From: Glandiceps talaboti
Taxonomy: Eukaryota > Hemichordata > Enteropneusta > Spengelidae
Assembly (NCBI RefSeq): GCF_964340395.1
Contig: NC_135551.1
Span: 13,748,503 to 13,812,502 of the forward strand
Length of the DNA stretch: 64,000 nt
Reading direction: 5' to 3'
This document shows positions 12,151 through 23,483 of this stretch, one piece after another. Under the pieces are notes generated by a model that saw only the letters and a program-made list of their open reading frames with translations, was not told the origin of the DNA and made no database searches. The position numbers and the translations under genes are program-made. The stretch's first letter is position 1; the number at the start of each line of letters is the position of its first letter.

Positions 12151-13349
12151 TGTCTTGTAATATTTACACTGCAATAGATTTGCCTCCCTATCAAACACTC
12201 TTATATAGCTAGGGACAAATGCCAAATTCAAGCCCTTTCAGTATAGCACTGCAGACCAAAAAAAATCGACTCCACACTTTGACGCCATTCATGGTTGAGA
12301 TAGGCTTTGTGGCATAGCAACGCCATACATCTGCCATTCTTTATGAATATACATTGACAGCTGTTCTGTAGTATTTTTTTGTTTTGTTTCAGTAGAGATG
12401 TGAATTGTAAAATAACAACACATCTCCCTACGTACCCAGCCGACACAATCATAGCTCCAACAAAATCTTTCAGTTACGATATATTTGCAACTCCATATAA
12501 ATGTTTACTACTCATAAAGTTTAAGTGTAATACGTTATCATTTTCTGGGAAATTCATAAACATAATTCAAGTGATTTACACAAGATAAAAGAAAAGTCTA
12601 TTATCGCTTGCAAGATGGTGATGATTTGTACATCACAGTATACGTCGGTTCGCCCTTGGACCCGTTGATCACCCCAAAACCTACCGATTTAAGACAAGAC
12701 AAGACAAGATAATACTTAAAAGCTTAAAAGCTGAATTGTGAGGGAGAGGGGGGGGGGTGTTTTGCATGACCGCAAAAAGATCTATGTAAGATAAAAAGTA
12801 CACTACGCGGCAGTATAATCGATCTGACTATGATTTAATGTGTAATTGGAGTAGTACACTGGCGAACTGTCAATCTGTGAACGCAATCTAAGCTCGAAAA
12901 CTAGAGTATTGAGTTAAGCTGGAAACAACTTGCAAGCTCCAACAATGTTCGTTCTATTTGAGATAGCCACGATTTATTGTTGAAGCATACCACAGCACAT
13001 AGTACAAACATACAATGGCTCTCAAAAAAGTATATTCCCTACATACATATCCCGCCCTATGCATAACATTTCAACTTTTTAAATTGTCAAACCTATGACT
13101 CGGCCTACAGTGTATGACAGTTTATAGTTCTTTAATTTAGTACTTTAGAGCAATTGTATGTGGGGGCAGATGGGAATTGCTTGTTCACGATTGCCTCTAC
13201 ACTGAAGTAACAGTTAAGGTACGTAGGTGGGGGGGGGGGTGTTTCTCCGGATCTGCAGACTGCATGGGCTGGACAAATACGTAAAAAAAAAAGGTCGACG
13301 CGGGGATATTTAAGTGTTGCGCTCACCTACCATTAACAATTATTTTTTC
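12151..13349. other. Unassigned sequence
   Basis: Has short simple repeats (AAGAC near 12692, G-run near 12750, G-run near 13229) but no recognised gene or element. Confidence 0.4.
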
Positions 13350-13465
13350 TAGATGACACTGATTTCCAACATTGGCCTTCGTAAATTCATAATATCGCAT
13401 TTCGAGATGACACTGGTTTCCAACATTGGCCATCGTAAATTTACAATATCGCATCTCTAGATATC
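13350..13465. repeat. Short tandem duplication (2 x ~53-55 bp)
   Basis: The block GATGACACTG.TTTCCAACATTGGCC.TCGTAAATT...AATATCGCAT occurs twice in direct orientation. Confidence 0.85.
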
Positions 13466-13679
13466 ACAGATATTTAAGATTTCTGTACAATCTGTAACAT
13501 TTCTCGATCACACATAAATCCAAAAACATATCTTATACACTGGTTATTAGTTGAATGAGAAAGTAGTCTATGTATAGACTGCATTAGTATTGCTATGACC
13601 AAGAACGTATCAAACACCAATGGTGATATTGAGTAATACATTAACGTGGAAGTCGTGATCGCAATGAAGGGCGCTGATT

Positions 13680-13805
13680 TTATTTAGGGTGCGGACCCAC
13701 AAATCAATTTGATTGAAATGTTGTACCATATCATGTGTAAGGCTAGCAGCACAAATATATTTACTCTCATCATGTGATCCAATGCTGTGACAGTTGTACG
13801 ATATC
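13680..13805 (+). repeat. Dispersed repeat family W, copy
   Basis: GGGTGCGGACC, a CATATCATGTGTA-like block, a CATGTGATCCAAT-like block and a TGTACGATAT block occur in the same order at 1780-1900 (inside arm B) and 55500-55640. Non-coding; here it abuts a (TA)n tract. Confidence 0.6.
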
Positions 13806-13816
13806 ACCTTGTTCTA

Positions 13817-13819
<3 letters not shown>

Positions 13820-13890
<71 letters not shown>
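13820..13890. repeat. (TA)n microsatellite
   Basis: Uninterrupted TA repeat. Confidence 0.98.
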
Positions 13891-14042
13891 CACTAGACCC
13901 TACACAATTCAACAAAACAGGTTTTTTTTTTAAGTCATTCTATACAATTTGCAGTTTTATATTTTCAAAAACTGTGTTGAAAGACAGTGTTTTTCAATCT
14001 CGATCGCTAACACCTGGCATTATTAAATATGTATTCTATTTT

Positions 14043-16425
14043 TAGCTCCGCTGTCAGCGACAGCTGAAAGCGTAGCTTTAGGTATAGGTGGGTATTGAGG
14101 TATAGAGAGTAGAGTGAATCATAGGTGTCCGTCAAACTTTTATATTTTCATTATTTTCTCCGGAAGTGACAGTCAGTATTCTTAGGTATTTGGTGTGCAT
14201 GTTCCCTGGGGGAGGCTATTCAGATTTGTTCATGCCAAGTTGATCTGTGCCATTTTCAATTTTTTATGATTTTTTTTCATAAAATGTCATTTTCATCAAC
14301 TCCTTGAAAACCTCTTATTATATTGCTTTGATATCTGGCGTGTTGATGCGCAGGGGGTAGCTTACTCAGATTTGTTAATTTCAAGTCAGCACATCCTCAT
14401 TTTTATTTTTTATGATTTTTTTTTTGTAATTTGAAAAAAAAAAGAATATGTTAATGAGAATAATGACCGACGCCATATTGGAAATCAGTCGACGAGACTT
14501 TAAGTAAACTGCCACTTTTCAAAAGACACTATTGACGTCAAACAAACAATGTAATATGTGCTAAAGTCATAATTCTACGCATTGGGCGCCCAAATGACAA
14601 GCGTTTGTTCGAAACAGGGTTGTAAACTTCAAATCCAATTCTGCACCCTTCTACATAATCAGCCAGTCCGCAACATCCTCATTTGCATACTCTATCCTGA
14701 TTCGACCAGAAGCTGAAGGTGACCTCATTCGACCGAGCGATTTTCCACAGCAAGTATCTTGAGTATCAACACAGGACATTCTTGGTACTCACTAAAATCA
14801 CACTTCAGACCCACTATAAAAGTGTGATGTTTTCAGATAACATGTAACTTGTGGTTAATTCTATATTGTCGTGCAATTTGGAATGACAGTGAACCAGAAT
14901 TCAGACAACTTGCGTAAGGAAGGGCATGCCAGGCATGCGGTTGAAGTTATGGCCGACAGTTCACATGTAAAGTTAAACGACATGAACGTGTCTTGCCTTT
15001 CCAAAATGCAAATATTTGGCAAGTAAAAATAATTAAAATAATTACAACTTTAATTTGGCTTCAGACTTTGCATTATGTTTTGCGTATCTTTCCCCGTTTT
15101 ACATGTAAATCCGAAAAGGTTCTCTCTCATCATGTCATCAGTGTCAGTGATCATACCGCGCGGGGTAGTCCTCGGGTGCACGAGTCTGTATTACTGACTT
15201 GACTCTAAACACCGGAGGGGAGGGACTACGCGCGGGGCTGCTTTGAGTACGAGCGAAGTGAGGCATGTTGAGGTATTTTGTTGAGAATTATAAATATTGC
15301 GAAATGTCAAGTACAAGGTTTAAATACAATGGACTGATGAAAAAAATGGCAGAGTCTGCTGACAGGCGCCGGTCACAAGAAACACTGTGAATTAAAATAT
15401 CAGACGATGTGTGTATTAATCGCCGACAATCCACCCGTATGCACGAGGGACGAACCCGGAAGCAAGTCGTTGTCAGCCATACGTTACAGTGGTAACATCG
15501 TCCGAGAAATCGCTGCGTTCAGAGTGTCATTATTCACAGAATTGTTGTTTTCGAGTGAAAACCCGTCTTGAATTGTACAACTCTAACAAATGAAGACATG
15601 TCAAGTTATATTTTGAAAGTTGTATCGCTAGTTTGAGACGATTTTCTCACGTACTATAGTACTATCGAGGCTTACTTGAAATAGGACCTTACTCCAGTTC
15701 ATCGGGAAGTTTAGCCAGTCCGATAATTCTTTCTGGTTTAGTTTACAACACTTTTGATCACGCAGATTTTGTTGTTGTGATGAAAAGAAATAAAAAAAAG
15801 ATCATTTCAACCATTTCGTTGTGTTTTCTTTGTGAAAGGTAACCGAACATGAACGAGTGTTACCACTGTAACGTATGGCTGAGAATGACTCTCTTCCGGG
15901 TACTTGAGATTGTCGCCGTACGGAAACTAAGATGGCGATTAATACATTTCTTCCCTATATATATCTACCACAACTAGTACAAGTTGAATGTTGTTGACTT
16001 TGTAAATTTGTTAGAAAATTGAAATTGAAATTGCCTCAAAATTATTTTAGATCCCTAGTTTATTTCATTCATCATTAAAATTTTCCAGGGTTACAGCTGT
16101 AAGACACTGGAATTATTTATAGCCAACCTCAAAATCCTCTTTTTTTCTTTTTCTTGTGTGCATTTCCCAGTCATTTTTTTCTGAGATTTTGTGCAATTTT
16201 TCATAACAGTAGATTTTTGTTATAAAATGGTGACTATGGTATAAAAGTACAATACATTACCAACTTCTGTGTAAAATGTGTTTTATAGTGAGACATCATA
16301 TGAAACCACTAACCACTTTATTGCATCGCTAAAACAAAACTGCATAGTGAAGAGCTGAAGACCTGAACCACTTCTACATGTCACCCAAATAAAAAATTAA
16401 ATTAAAAAAAAAAACAGCGGAGCTA
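14043..16425. mobile_element. Possible 2.4-kb DNA element with 12-bp inverted ends
   Basis: TAGCTCCGCTGT at 14043-14054 is exactly reverse-complemented at 16414-16425. The interior holds two imperfect copies of a ~90-bp block (14195-14290 and 14335-14425: GGGGGAGGCTATTCAGATTTGTT / GGGGGTAGCTTACTCAGATTTGTT type, abbreviated). It also has a GC-richer stretch (15150-15270) and an inverted pair (15413-15500 / 15858-15950). No coding region was recognised and no target duplication is evident, so this may also be chance pairing of short ends. Confidence 0.35.
15413..15950. repeat. Inverted repeat ~90-bp arms
   Basis: ATTAATCGCC and CAGCCATACGTTACAGTGGTAAC (given here in two parts for length: CAGCCATACG, TTACAGTGGTAAC) at 15413-15499 reappear reverse-complemented at 15858-15950 in the correct mirrored order, with divergence between. 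The loop is about 360 bp. Possibly a foldback element inside the 14043-16425 segment. Confidence 0.65.
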
Positions 16426-16766
16426 TTCTGACCGATAGGTCGCTTGTTAATGTATTCATACAGACCCCCGGGACTTTCTTTTCGTTGCAATTAACTTCTA
16501 CCGTTTAGTACTATGCGCTGTCATTTTTTCTATTCTCTCTTAGTGCAATGTATTTGGTCAGCAACCAATATCACAGTTCAGCCTTTTGGAATTGATTTTA
16601 CTGACGTTCTTTCCATTGCCTTTCTGCAAACTAAGAGACAGAGAAATAAACACGTGTGTGTGTGTGTGTTGGAACAGCAACCAGTGCAATCTCAATATAC
16701 ACCTTCCTGTTTTCAATTATACGGTTGAATGATATGAACTCTACGATAGCCATAACAAAGCCATAA
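16426..16766. other. Unassigned sequence before the CACTA insertion
   Basis: AT-rich; contains a short (GT)n near 16654. No gene recognised. Confidence 0.4.
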
Positions 16767-16769
16767 TCG
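16767..16769. other. 3-bp target duplication (TCG) of outer CACTA element, left copy
   Basis: TCG immediately precedes CACTAGTAG at 16770 and immediately follows CTACTAGTG at 51831 (right copy 51832-51834). A 3-bp duplication is the expected signature of the CACTA/EnSpm superfamily. Confidence 0.85.
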
Positions 16770-17028
16770 CACTAGTAGAAAAAATAGTACAGTTTACGAC
16801 ACTTTCCGTACTATAGTTCAGATTGAGTTCAATTCTGTACTTTTATGCTGATGAGGTGGACGTTTCTGTACTTTCCCATTAGCGCCTGTCTAATCGGATT
16901 ATACTCGATCTGAAAAATAGTTCAGATTGCGAGTCGGAAGTGATTTGAATACATTTGCATTTAGTTCAGAATATATTCATGAGTTCACCCCCATAACCGG
17001 GCAGTAAACAAATGAATATTCAAATCTA
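16770..17028 (+). repeat. Outer CACTA element, left terminal inverted repeat (259 bp)
   Basis: Starts CACTAGTAGAAAAAATAGTA. Matches the reverse complement of 51573-51831, including the diagnostic words CAGTTTACGACAC and CACTTTCCG, which differ in the inner pair (CAGATTACGACAT, CATTTTCCG). It contains repeated subterminal words AGTTCAGATTG, TTCAG and GTACT, reminiscent of the subterminal repeats of CACTA elements. Confidence 0.95.
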
Positions 17029-18036
17029 CCGTGCTTGCAATCAATACGTACATAAACGCTATACGTGTAGCTAGTGTATTCGATACATATGTATGTATAT
17101 AAGCAGGCTTATGATATGAACTACATGGTTAGGACGTACGTAGATTGTAATATCACAGGGCTCATTTTGAAATAAATGTTCGTAGTACGCCTTTTCATTA
17201 TGCACTACATACCGCCACCACTAAACGTGTTTCACATTTCTACGCGTTTGATGCATAGTAATACAGATTTAGATGACATGACAATCGTTTCCAATAATAG
17301 TTTAAAATTGGGCCACAAATATTGCTAGAGCTTCTTAACAAACCTGACCGGCCAATAGCGTCAACAAACTCACAGTAGAGACGTGCTGACAGATTTGAGT
17401 CTGTGGACATTATTTCTAGCTAAGTAAAATTGAGTGACTATTGGGAATATTATATGGCATCCATGTCGTCCATGTCGTCTATAGTTTCTGACTGACCGTG
17501 TTATGTACAACGTAACGCTGAACGAAATACGGTCCATCAGGAATTAACTAGACTAACCTCTATGGGAATAGTATTCTTGTCCATGTGTCGTTTATAGAAC
17601 AATTAAGTGTTAGGGTGTGATCTTCACAGTAATAAACAAGCCTTTAGAAGAACAACAGGTATTCACGCCTCAAATATCTTGGGCATCATCCAAATTACGA
17701 TCATGAGCACCAAAGTAAAGGAAATACTTAATGACGTTCGGCATGCAGAACCCCCCCCCCCCGGGCCCGTACCTATGGGTACATGCCCGGCATCCATGTA
17801 ACTGTTATATCACTCTACGTGACGATTCTGAGGGCCCTCATCTCTTATTCTCTTGTTTTATTTCAATTATACTCATAACTCCTGTTTTTATAGTATAACT
17901 GTACAATTGGCTTCGATCAGTGCATTCCAGATTTTCATGAGTCATGAGTGCACATTGCACAGATATCTGCAGAATACTTAAAAGGATTATGGGTAATGTA
18001 TGCATATGCGGGAAAAACAAACTGCTGTAAGGAGCA

Positions 18037-18190
18037 TAGTCTCGCTGCCAGACTCGAGACTATCGTCCCTAATCTGTTTACCGAGCGGCGCAGCCGCGAG
18101 AATAGAGGGGGACTGGTCCCGCTCTTCTCGCGGCTGCGCCGCTCGGTAAACAGATTAGGGACGATAGTCTCGAGTCTGGCAGCGAGACTA
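18037..18190. mobile_element. Foldback MITE, 154 bp, 9-bp target duplication (outer copy)
   Basis: Nearly the whole element is a hairpin: the left arm begins TAGTCTCGCTGCCAGACTCG and ends near AGCCGCGAG, and the right arm is its reverse complement. The stems are about 66 bp with a short G/C-rich loop. TAAGGAGCA flanks both sides (18028-18036 and 18191-18199). A 9-bp duplication is usual for Mutator-like elements, but the assignment is an inference because no transposase is present. It is much more GC-rich than the surroundings. The other CACTA copy has it at 34699-34852. Confidence 0.85.
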
Positions 18191-18539
18191 TAAGGAGCAC
18201 TGACTTTGCCCTCATATCTTCATCCCATTTTGCACTGAAGAAGTTTCACATGGCTCTCATATTTCATATATACTCTTTCTAAATATATGGTGATGCAACA
18301 TGAGTAAAAATAACTGGGGTTAACTAAGTTTGGTAGTCAATATAGCAGGTTTACCATCAAACTGACGCAAAATTTGTTTCAAATTTGTCTAGTAAAAACC
18401 GTTGGCCCAGTTGTCGATTAGGCTTACAAGTTACACAAAGCATGATAAGACACTGTGAATGGTGCAAATAAACAACGTGCGAAATGCCAAATACCAAATG
18501 CAAACAATACAAGCGAACAAAAGGGCCTGTATGCACTCT

Positions 18540-18798
18540 CACTAGTAGAAAAAATAGTACAGATTACGACATTTTCCGTACTATAGTTCAGATTGAGTTC
18601 AATTCTGTACTTTTATGCTGATGAGGTGGACGTTTCTGTACTTTCCCATTAGCGCCTGTCTAATCGGATTATACTCGATCTGAAAAATAGTTCAGATTGC
18701 GAGTCGGAAGTGATTTGAATACATTTGCATTTAGTTCAGAATATATTCATGAGTTCACCCCCATAACCGGGCAGTAAACAAATGAATATTCAAATCTA
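18540..18798 (+). repeat. Inner CACTA element, left terminal inverted repeat (259 bp)
   Basis: Same 259-bp repeat, with the variant words CAGATTACGACAT and CATTTTCCG. These are shared with 35863-36121 and not with the outer pair. Confidence 0.95.
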
Positions 18799-19055
18799 TC
18801 TCGCCTGCATGTGATTCAAGGCGTGTACACTAATTTTTTGACCCACAGAAAACTAACAGTAACACTATTTAGTTAGTTAGTTGTCTGTGTTTGACCACAT
18901 GAAGGCGGAGGGGGAGGGTGCAAAAGAAAAGGGTTACACACATGTACAGTGTATGATATGATGAGAGCTACATTTAATGTACATGTACATACGAACTGAC
19001 ATGTATACGTACATGTACAACTACGCTAGCATGTAAACGTTAGCAAAAACTCTTA

Positions 19056-19101
19056 CTACTACCTCAGACCACTAAAATACTAGAGTGGTCTGAGCTACTA
19101 C
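19056..19101. mobile_element. Mini-hairpin (CTCAGACC type) with 7-bp flanking repeats
   Basis: CTCAGACCACT...AGTGGTCTGAG (19063-19094) is flanked by CTACTAC on both sides. The flanks are a trinucleotide repeat, so the duplication could be coincidental. The outer copy carries it at 51277-51308. Confidence 0.5.
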
Positions 19102-20039
19102 TACTTGCAAAAAGTATTTACAAGCATTTCCATGTAGGTCAATGAAATATCACCTATGTGGGTTATACTTCAATAGTCGGTCAAACAGCGTAAAGGTCTA
19201 CATTCTACAATGATAAATACATTCGATGTTAGTCAAAGAGGACAACAATGACAGACATGATTGTTCAACTCGGTGCGATCTAAGATGAATTCACGGTGTA
19301 TATTTGGTTACGTCGCCTTTGAATTGATGATGATGACGACTCGTCCGACCTAGACTGTTCTGGTCCAGTTTCAAGTGAAAGTCAGAATTATCACGGTGCC
19401 ATTGATTATACTAACTGTGATGAAACTCGCACACTCTAGTCTCTATGACTTCATTAGCCCCAAAATGCAAGAACTTAATAATGGTATTGTAAATCGAAGT
19501 TCATGCATGCTCTGACTGTCGCCTGTTTTTTGTTTTCTTACATTTTATACAATTTTGAATTGTTAGCTTTGTATTTCCTGCATTAATGTTGAAAACTGGT
19601 CTTTTTACTGTGCGTCTTCAATGCGCAGGTAAAATAGTGTGTTAATCTAGCATCGTGAGTACGCGCTCGCTTATGGTTTTGCATACCTTGGACTGCCTGT
19701 CATTCAGTATTGTTTTAGCCTATTTATTTCTAAAGAAAAATGGTCTGTAAAGGGACTGCTTTAGTTGTCACAGTGCCTTTGTGGATTTATAAATCGATTT
19801 ATGACAAGTGAGTCTACCTATTTTTTTTCCGACCCACTCAGTCAAGGAGTGCGATACACCAATCACCGTGTATTTAGCTTAATATACAGTGTATGGATAA
19901 TATCAAGTTTCGGGACTGAAAAATCATAAATTGTTTGTTAGACTTATTTTTTATTCAATGTAATCTGGGTTGATTGGGAATTTTCAGATATCAGGATTTA
20001 AACCTCGGATTTCAACTCAGAAAGGCTATATTTTTTGCC

Positions 20040-20140
20040 TCAGTCTGAATTACATTTTGTATATTAGTAGAACTCTCACCAACGTTCCCAATGTGAAGTG
20101 ATCTGAAAGTTGGTGAGAGGTCCTCACGTTGGATTGCAGC
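20040..20140. other. Small inverted repeat CTCTCACCAAC/GTTGGTGAGAG
   Basis: An 11-bp perfect stem with a ~36-bp loop, near 20070-20128. It is conserved in the outer copy near 50304-50350. Function unknown. Confidence 0.5.
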
Positions 20141-20641
20141 ACTGCATGTTCTTGCCGAGAAGATAAAGAGGTGTAGTAATTATGGTTTAAAACTGACTTT
20201 TACAAACGCCAGTCGTGTAGGGTCTATGATTTTTTATGTTGTGGATGAATGCGGCACTTTGATCTGAACCTCAGACCACTATAATAGGAACAGACTAGAA
20301 TCGCTTTTTGTTTTAGGTGTGAATGGGGCTCTAAACCCATCTTCTCTGTCGTGCATGGTTACCCTTCAAACCTGCTTCAAGCCGAACGTTGTGCAAAACG
20401 ATACTTCGTGTCTTTACGGGTTTTTTTTGCAATTGTGTTTTAGTGGCCTGAGTCTGAACAAGTGTTCATACAGTACAGCAAAGTCCCACCAACAAAATCC
20501 ATAGCAATAGATGCAGGAAAACCTCAGTATGGGCGACGGTGAAATCATGGTGTTAATTCTAAAACTTTTGAAAGCAAGAACATATGTTTGTGCAACTTTT
20601 GTATTAAAAGCATACCATTCCAATTCAAGGACAACGATTTT

Positions 20642-20706
20642 GTTCAGAAATGGTGGTAGGACTATAATCCTTCCTACCTCCTTCCTTCCTACCTCCATAG
20701 TTCAAA
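20642..20706. mobile_element. Mini-hairpin (ATGGWGGTAGG type), 49 bp
   Basis: ATGGTGGTAGG...CCTACCTCCAT (20650-20698), flanked by GTTCAGAA and GTTCAAAA (7 of 8 identical). The right side has two CCTACCTCC units. The outer copy is at 49723-49771. Confidence 0.55.
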
Positions 20707-22254
20707 ACCGATGATCGTAACTGCATGGTACAGCGCATCTACATTTATTTCTGAGTTACGGAGGGCATTATTTGATAAGTACTCCATTCGTCCCTGTATT
20801 AGATCTTGTATAGTCATAATATTACAAAGATATGTGATTGTTGTGATCATTTCATTTGCTCATTATGTATTCAAGTGTAGTCAAATTTTCTTAGGTGTAT
20901 GAGCAACTTTACTTCACCAATAAATTCTACTTTCTCACGAGTATTGTAAAATAACATGGCTATAATATGATACTACACAGCACGTTTTAGACGTATTTGC
21001 ATATCAATGTCATCTTCAAATTTTCTGGAAGAATTCTTCATCCAGATACTCTAACATACCTGCACACCAAATGTCAGCCCATTCAATCGATTAGTTTTGC
21101 GGCTGTCATTCATTTTTACTTTGAATTCTTTTATTTACAAAACAAATGACAGTTTTTGACCCCAAAAATGACCAAAAACAGAAAATTGAAAATATCTTGC
21201 TGTCATAAACAAATATGAATAGACTTCTCGATAAAATTCCATTTACTCATTGGGAACATCGAACGTACAATGTCAAAAAGTCGCACTGGCGCAAAGTATC
21301 ATGGGAAAACTTTCTTTGGCACACCTCACTTAGGAAATATAGCCGCAACAAAAAAGTTAATACTGGGATCATGTCTTTTTAAATTTAGCCTTTACCTTAT
21401 AGAATAGAAGTATCAAAAGTGTATGCACTAACAAGTATCTGTGGTTTGTGCAAACATGCCAAATCGCTGATGATTGTTAAACAACAAAACTTTGCATACC
21501 ATTGTCATTAATAATTCTACGTTTTACTTCTGAATCAGTTCTAAACACTTACGATTGAAATGATCGTCAACGATACGCTGATTTGTAGTTGAGGGTAATT
21601 AAAAATATTTTACAATGACGATTTCGACCATTAGCCGATGGAGGTGACCCCAACCAAACCTGTCACAAGATGTAAACTTGCACACTTTTTTGTGTCAATA
21701 TGTCTGTTCTGGTCAGTCTGTTTTGGGAATTTATGGTACATTCACTGTCGCAGTTTTCAGCCAGGGTCACGTTATTCGACGATTACTATTTGGATAAACA
21801 CTGCAAAAAAGTAACACCCGTCATTGTTGCTTAGACATTTTCCTAGGGTCTTTATCAACATGATTTATAGTAAGAAGTAACTTTGTTGATGGTGTAGTCA
21901 CTGAATTTATAACCCTACATCGATGACTTAGTAATTGAACACGCAAATGAATTATCATGAACACCGATCTACTACCGATCCGACCCTGGGATTCGATCAC
22001 AATTCATGGCGTCGCTTGCCAGTCTATGTCTTGGTCACGCAAACGTGAACACTCTGATATCTGAAACACTTCTTTGCTCCAGATACGCACCTTTTTTTCA
22101 TGGAAAATGTCATATAGTTTGAAGTAAGCTGGGAGAAAATATTAATGAGATATTTGTAGATTTAAATAAGAGTGAAATGATAGTCAAGTGATTTTGAACC
22201 ATCTCCGTGTATTTTGCTTTAGCGAAAACACTGACAACTACTAGTATGTGATCG

Positions 22255-23483
22255 CCGATATTAGTTCTCGCAAAACCAATATACCACAACATTAGTGTTG
22301 AATCTTTTGTACGAATGCCTGAGCATGACAAAATATCCGAAGAAAACGGCGAGGGTTGTTGGCTGAGCCGGTATCCGAAAATCAAATAAAGTCTGTTTGA
22401 AAACTGCGACTGTGAGTGTATAGTTGATGATTCAAGGACGGTTGCCTATTAAAGACACATCGGTTTGTTCATGGAGGTAGAAAAGACGTGTTCCTACCTC
22501 CATGGTTTGTTCAAAAATGGAGGTAGGCTACCTCGAATATTCAAAGTTATCAGTTTTGAATCTGTGTTGCTATTGTTGACCATTACTCACATACCAGTCC
22601 CTCACCCTCTTAGAAGTACAACTGTGAAACTTCAAAGATTATCTACAAGGTTGTGAACTTTGTAGCAAGCAAGGTGGGGGTTATAGGAAGGTGTCATCTC
22701 TTTGACACTTACAATGTGGTGATTGTTAACTGCCCTCACTTCGTTTTATTTTGTCATTTTTTTAGCTTTAAGTTGACGACATACCACCTTCCATGCAAAG
22801 ATTCTGTTTTTAACAAAACCAATAGGTAGAGGTATTATTTGTATTTTTTGTATCGCGTTTAACTTTCAGCGATACCAATTTTACTGAAGTTCAAATTGGT
22901 CATTAGCTGAAATTTTCACACAGCAATCTATTTAAATCCTACCGGCATAAGTATTACAGTGTTGTTGTGTTAGTTGTCTGTGGTTTTTGCGTAGTAGAAA
23001 GTAACAGCACTACGTCCTCTTTGTCCTACATTATCGGCCTGCAAAAGGCATTTCAAGTTCAATTATTTCAACTTCTTCTTTGTATAGTGGGTAATGTCAA
23101 TCAAGGTATGGGTTTATTGATTTCTGTTCATTTCTTGCCACCTGCGAAGGGGTCACGTGAGAATCACTTTTGACAATGCACATTGCTTGTCCTTACGCCA
23201 GGGGACAGTCTTAGTGGTAGAAAAGCAGTAGAGTATGACAGTTAATACAATTAATACCATATACAATTAATTTGTAGGTGAGGTTGCGACCAAGTAGGGA
23301 AAAATGTCAGTCATTACCAGTGAATGGCTCACACCTAAACGACTACAAACGTTTGTCGAGACTTAAGCTTACTGATAAACAGCTAGCTACTCAATGACAA
23401 CCTAATATACTGCCAAAAACATTCGGCCTTATCAATGGCGACGTACTGACTGCTCGAACTTCTGGACTTACTCAAGGCCTCGC
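22255..23483. other. Segment present only in the inner CACTA copy (~1,229 bp)
   Basis: In the outer copy the sequence passes directly from GACCGGGCG to ATCACATACTAG (around 48163-48170). In the inner copy the two sides are separated by this segment, with a shared GCC at the junction. A microhomology-type deletion in the outer copy or an insertion here are both possible. It contains the ATGGAGG hairpin at 22471-22503. No gene was recognised. Confidence 0.8.
22462..22512. mobile_element. Mini-hairpin insertion, 33 bp, exact 9-bp flanking repeats
   Basis: ATGGAGGTAG...CTACCTCCAT (22471-22503) lies between two exact copies of GGTTTGTTC (22462-22470 and 22504-22512). A partial second motif, ATGGAGGTAGG, follows at 22518. 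Confidence 0.75.

Larger units (their letters stand above)
16770..18539 (-). mobile_element. Outer CACTA (EnSpm-type) transposon, part 1
   Basis: One end of a large DNA transposon that continues at 36122-51831. It begins with the 259-bp inverted terminal repeat, followed by about 1.5 kb that is the reverse complement of 34353-35862 in the inner element, with few differences. The inner element has inserted at the TCT at its right edge: the sequence GTATGCACTCT here continues as TCTAATAGCC at 36122. It carries the 154-bp foldback element at 18037-18190. Strand is given relative to the inner element, which is arbitrarily called plus. No transposase was recognised. Confidence 0.9.

Noticed and set aside
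17948-18193. 81-codon frame across the foldback element
   Set aside because: Most of it is the palindromic arms of the 154-bp foldback read through; it is not a gene.
16770-18798. LTR retrotransposon with 259-bp direct repeats (16770-17028 and 18540-18798)
   Set aside because: The direct pair belongs to two different elements. There is no TG...CA end, no primer-binding site or polypurine tract and no gag/pol; CACTA ends with 3-bp duplications fit instead.
20414-20698. 94-codon minus-strand frame conserved in the outer copy (49723-50007)
   Set aside because: It starts in a mini-hairpin and has no recognisable family. Conservation is expected from the recent copying alone.
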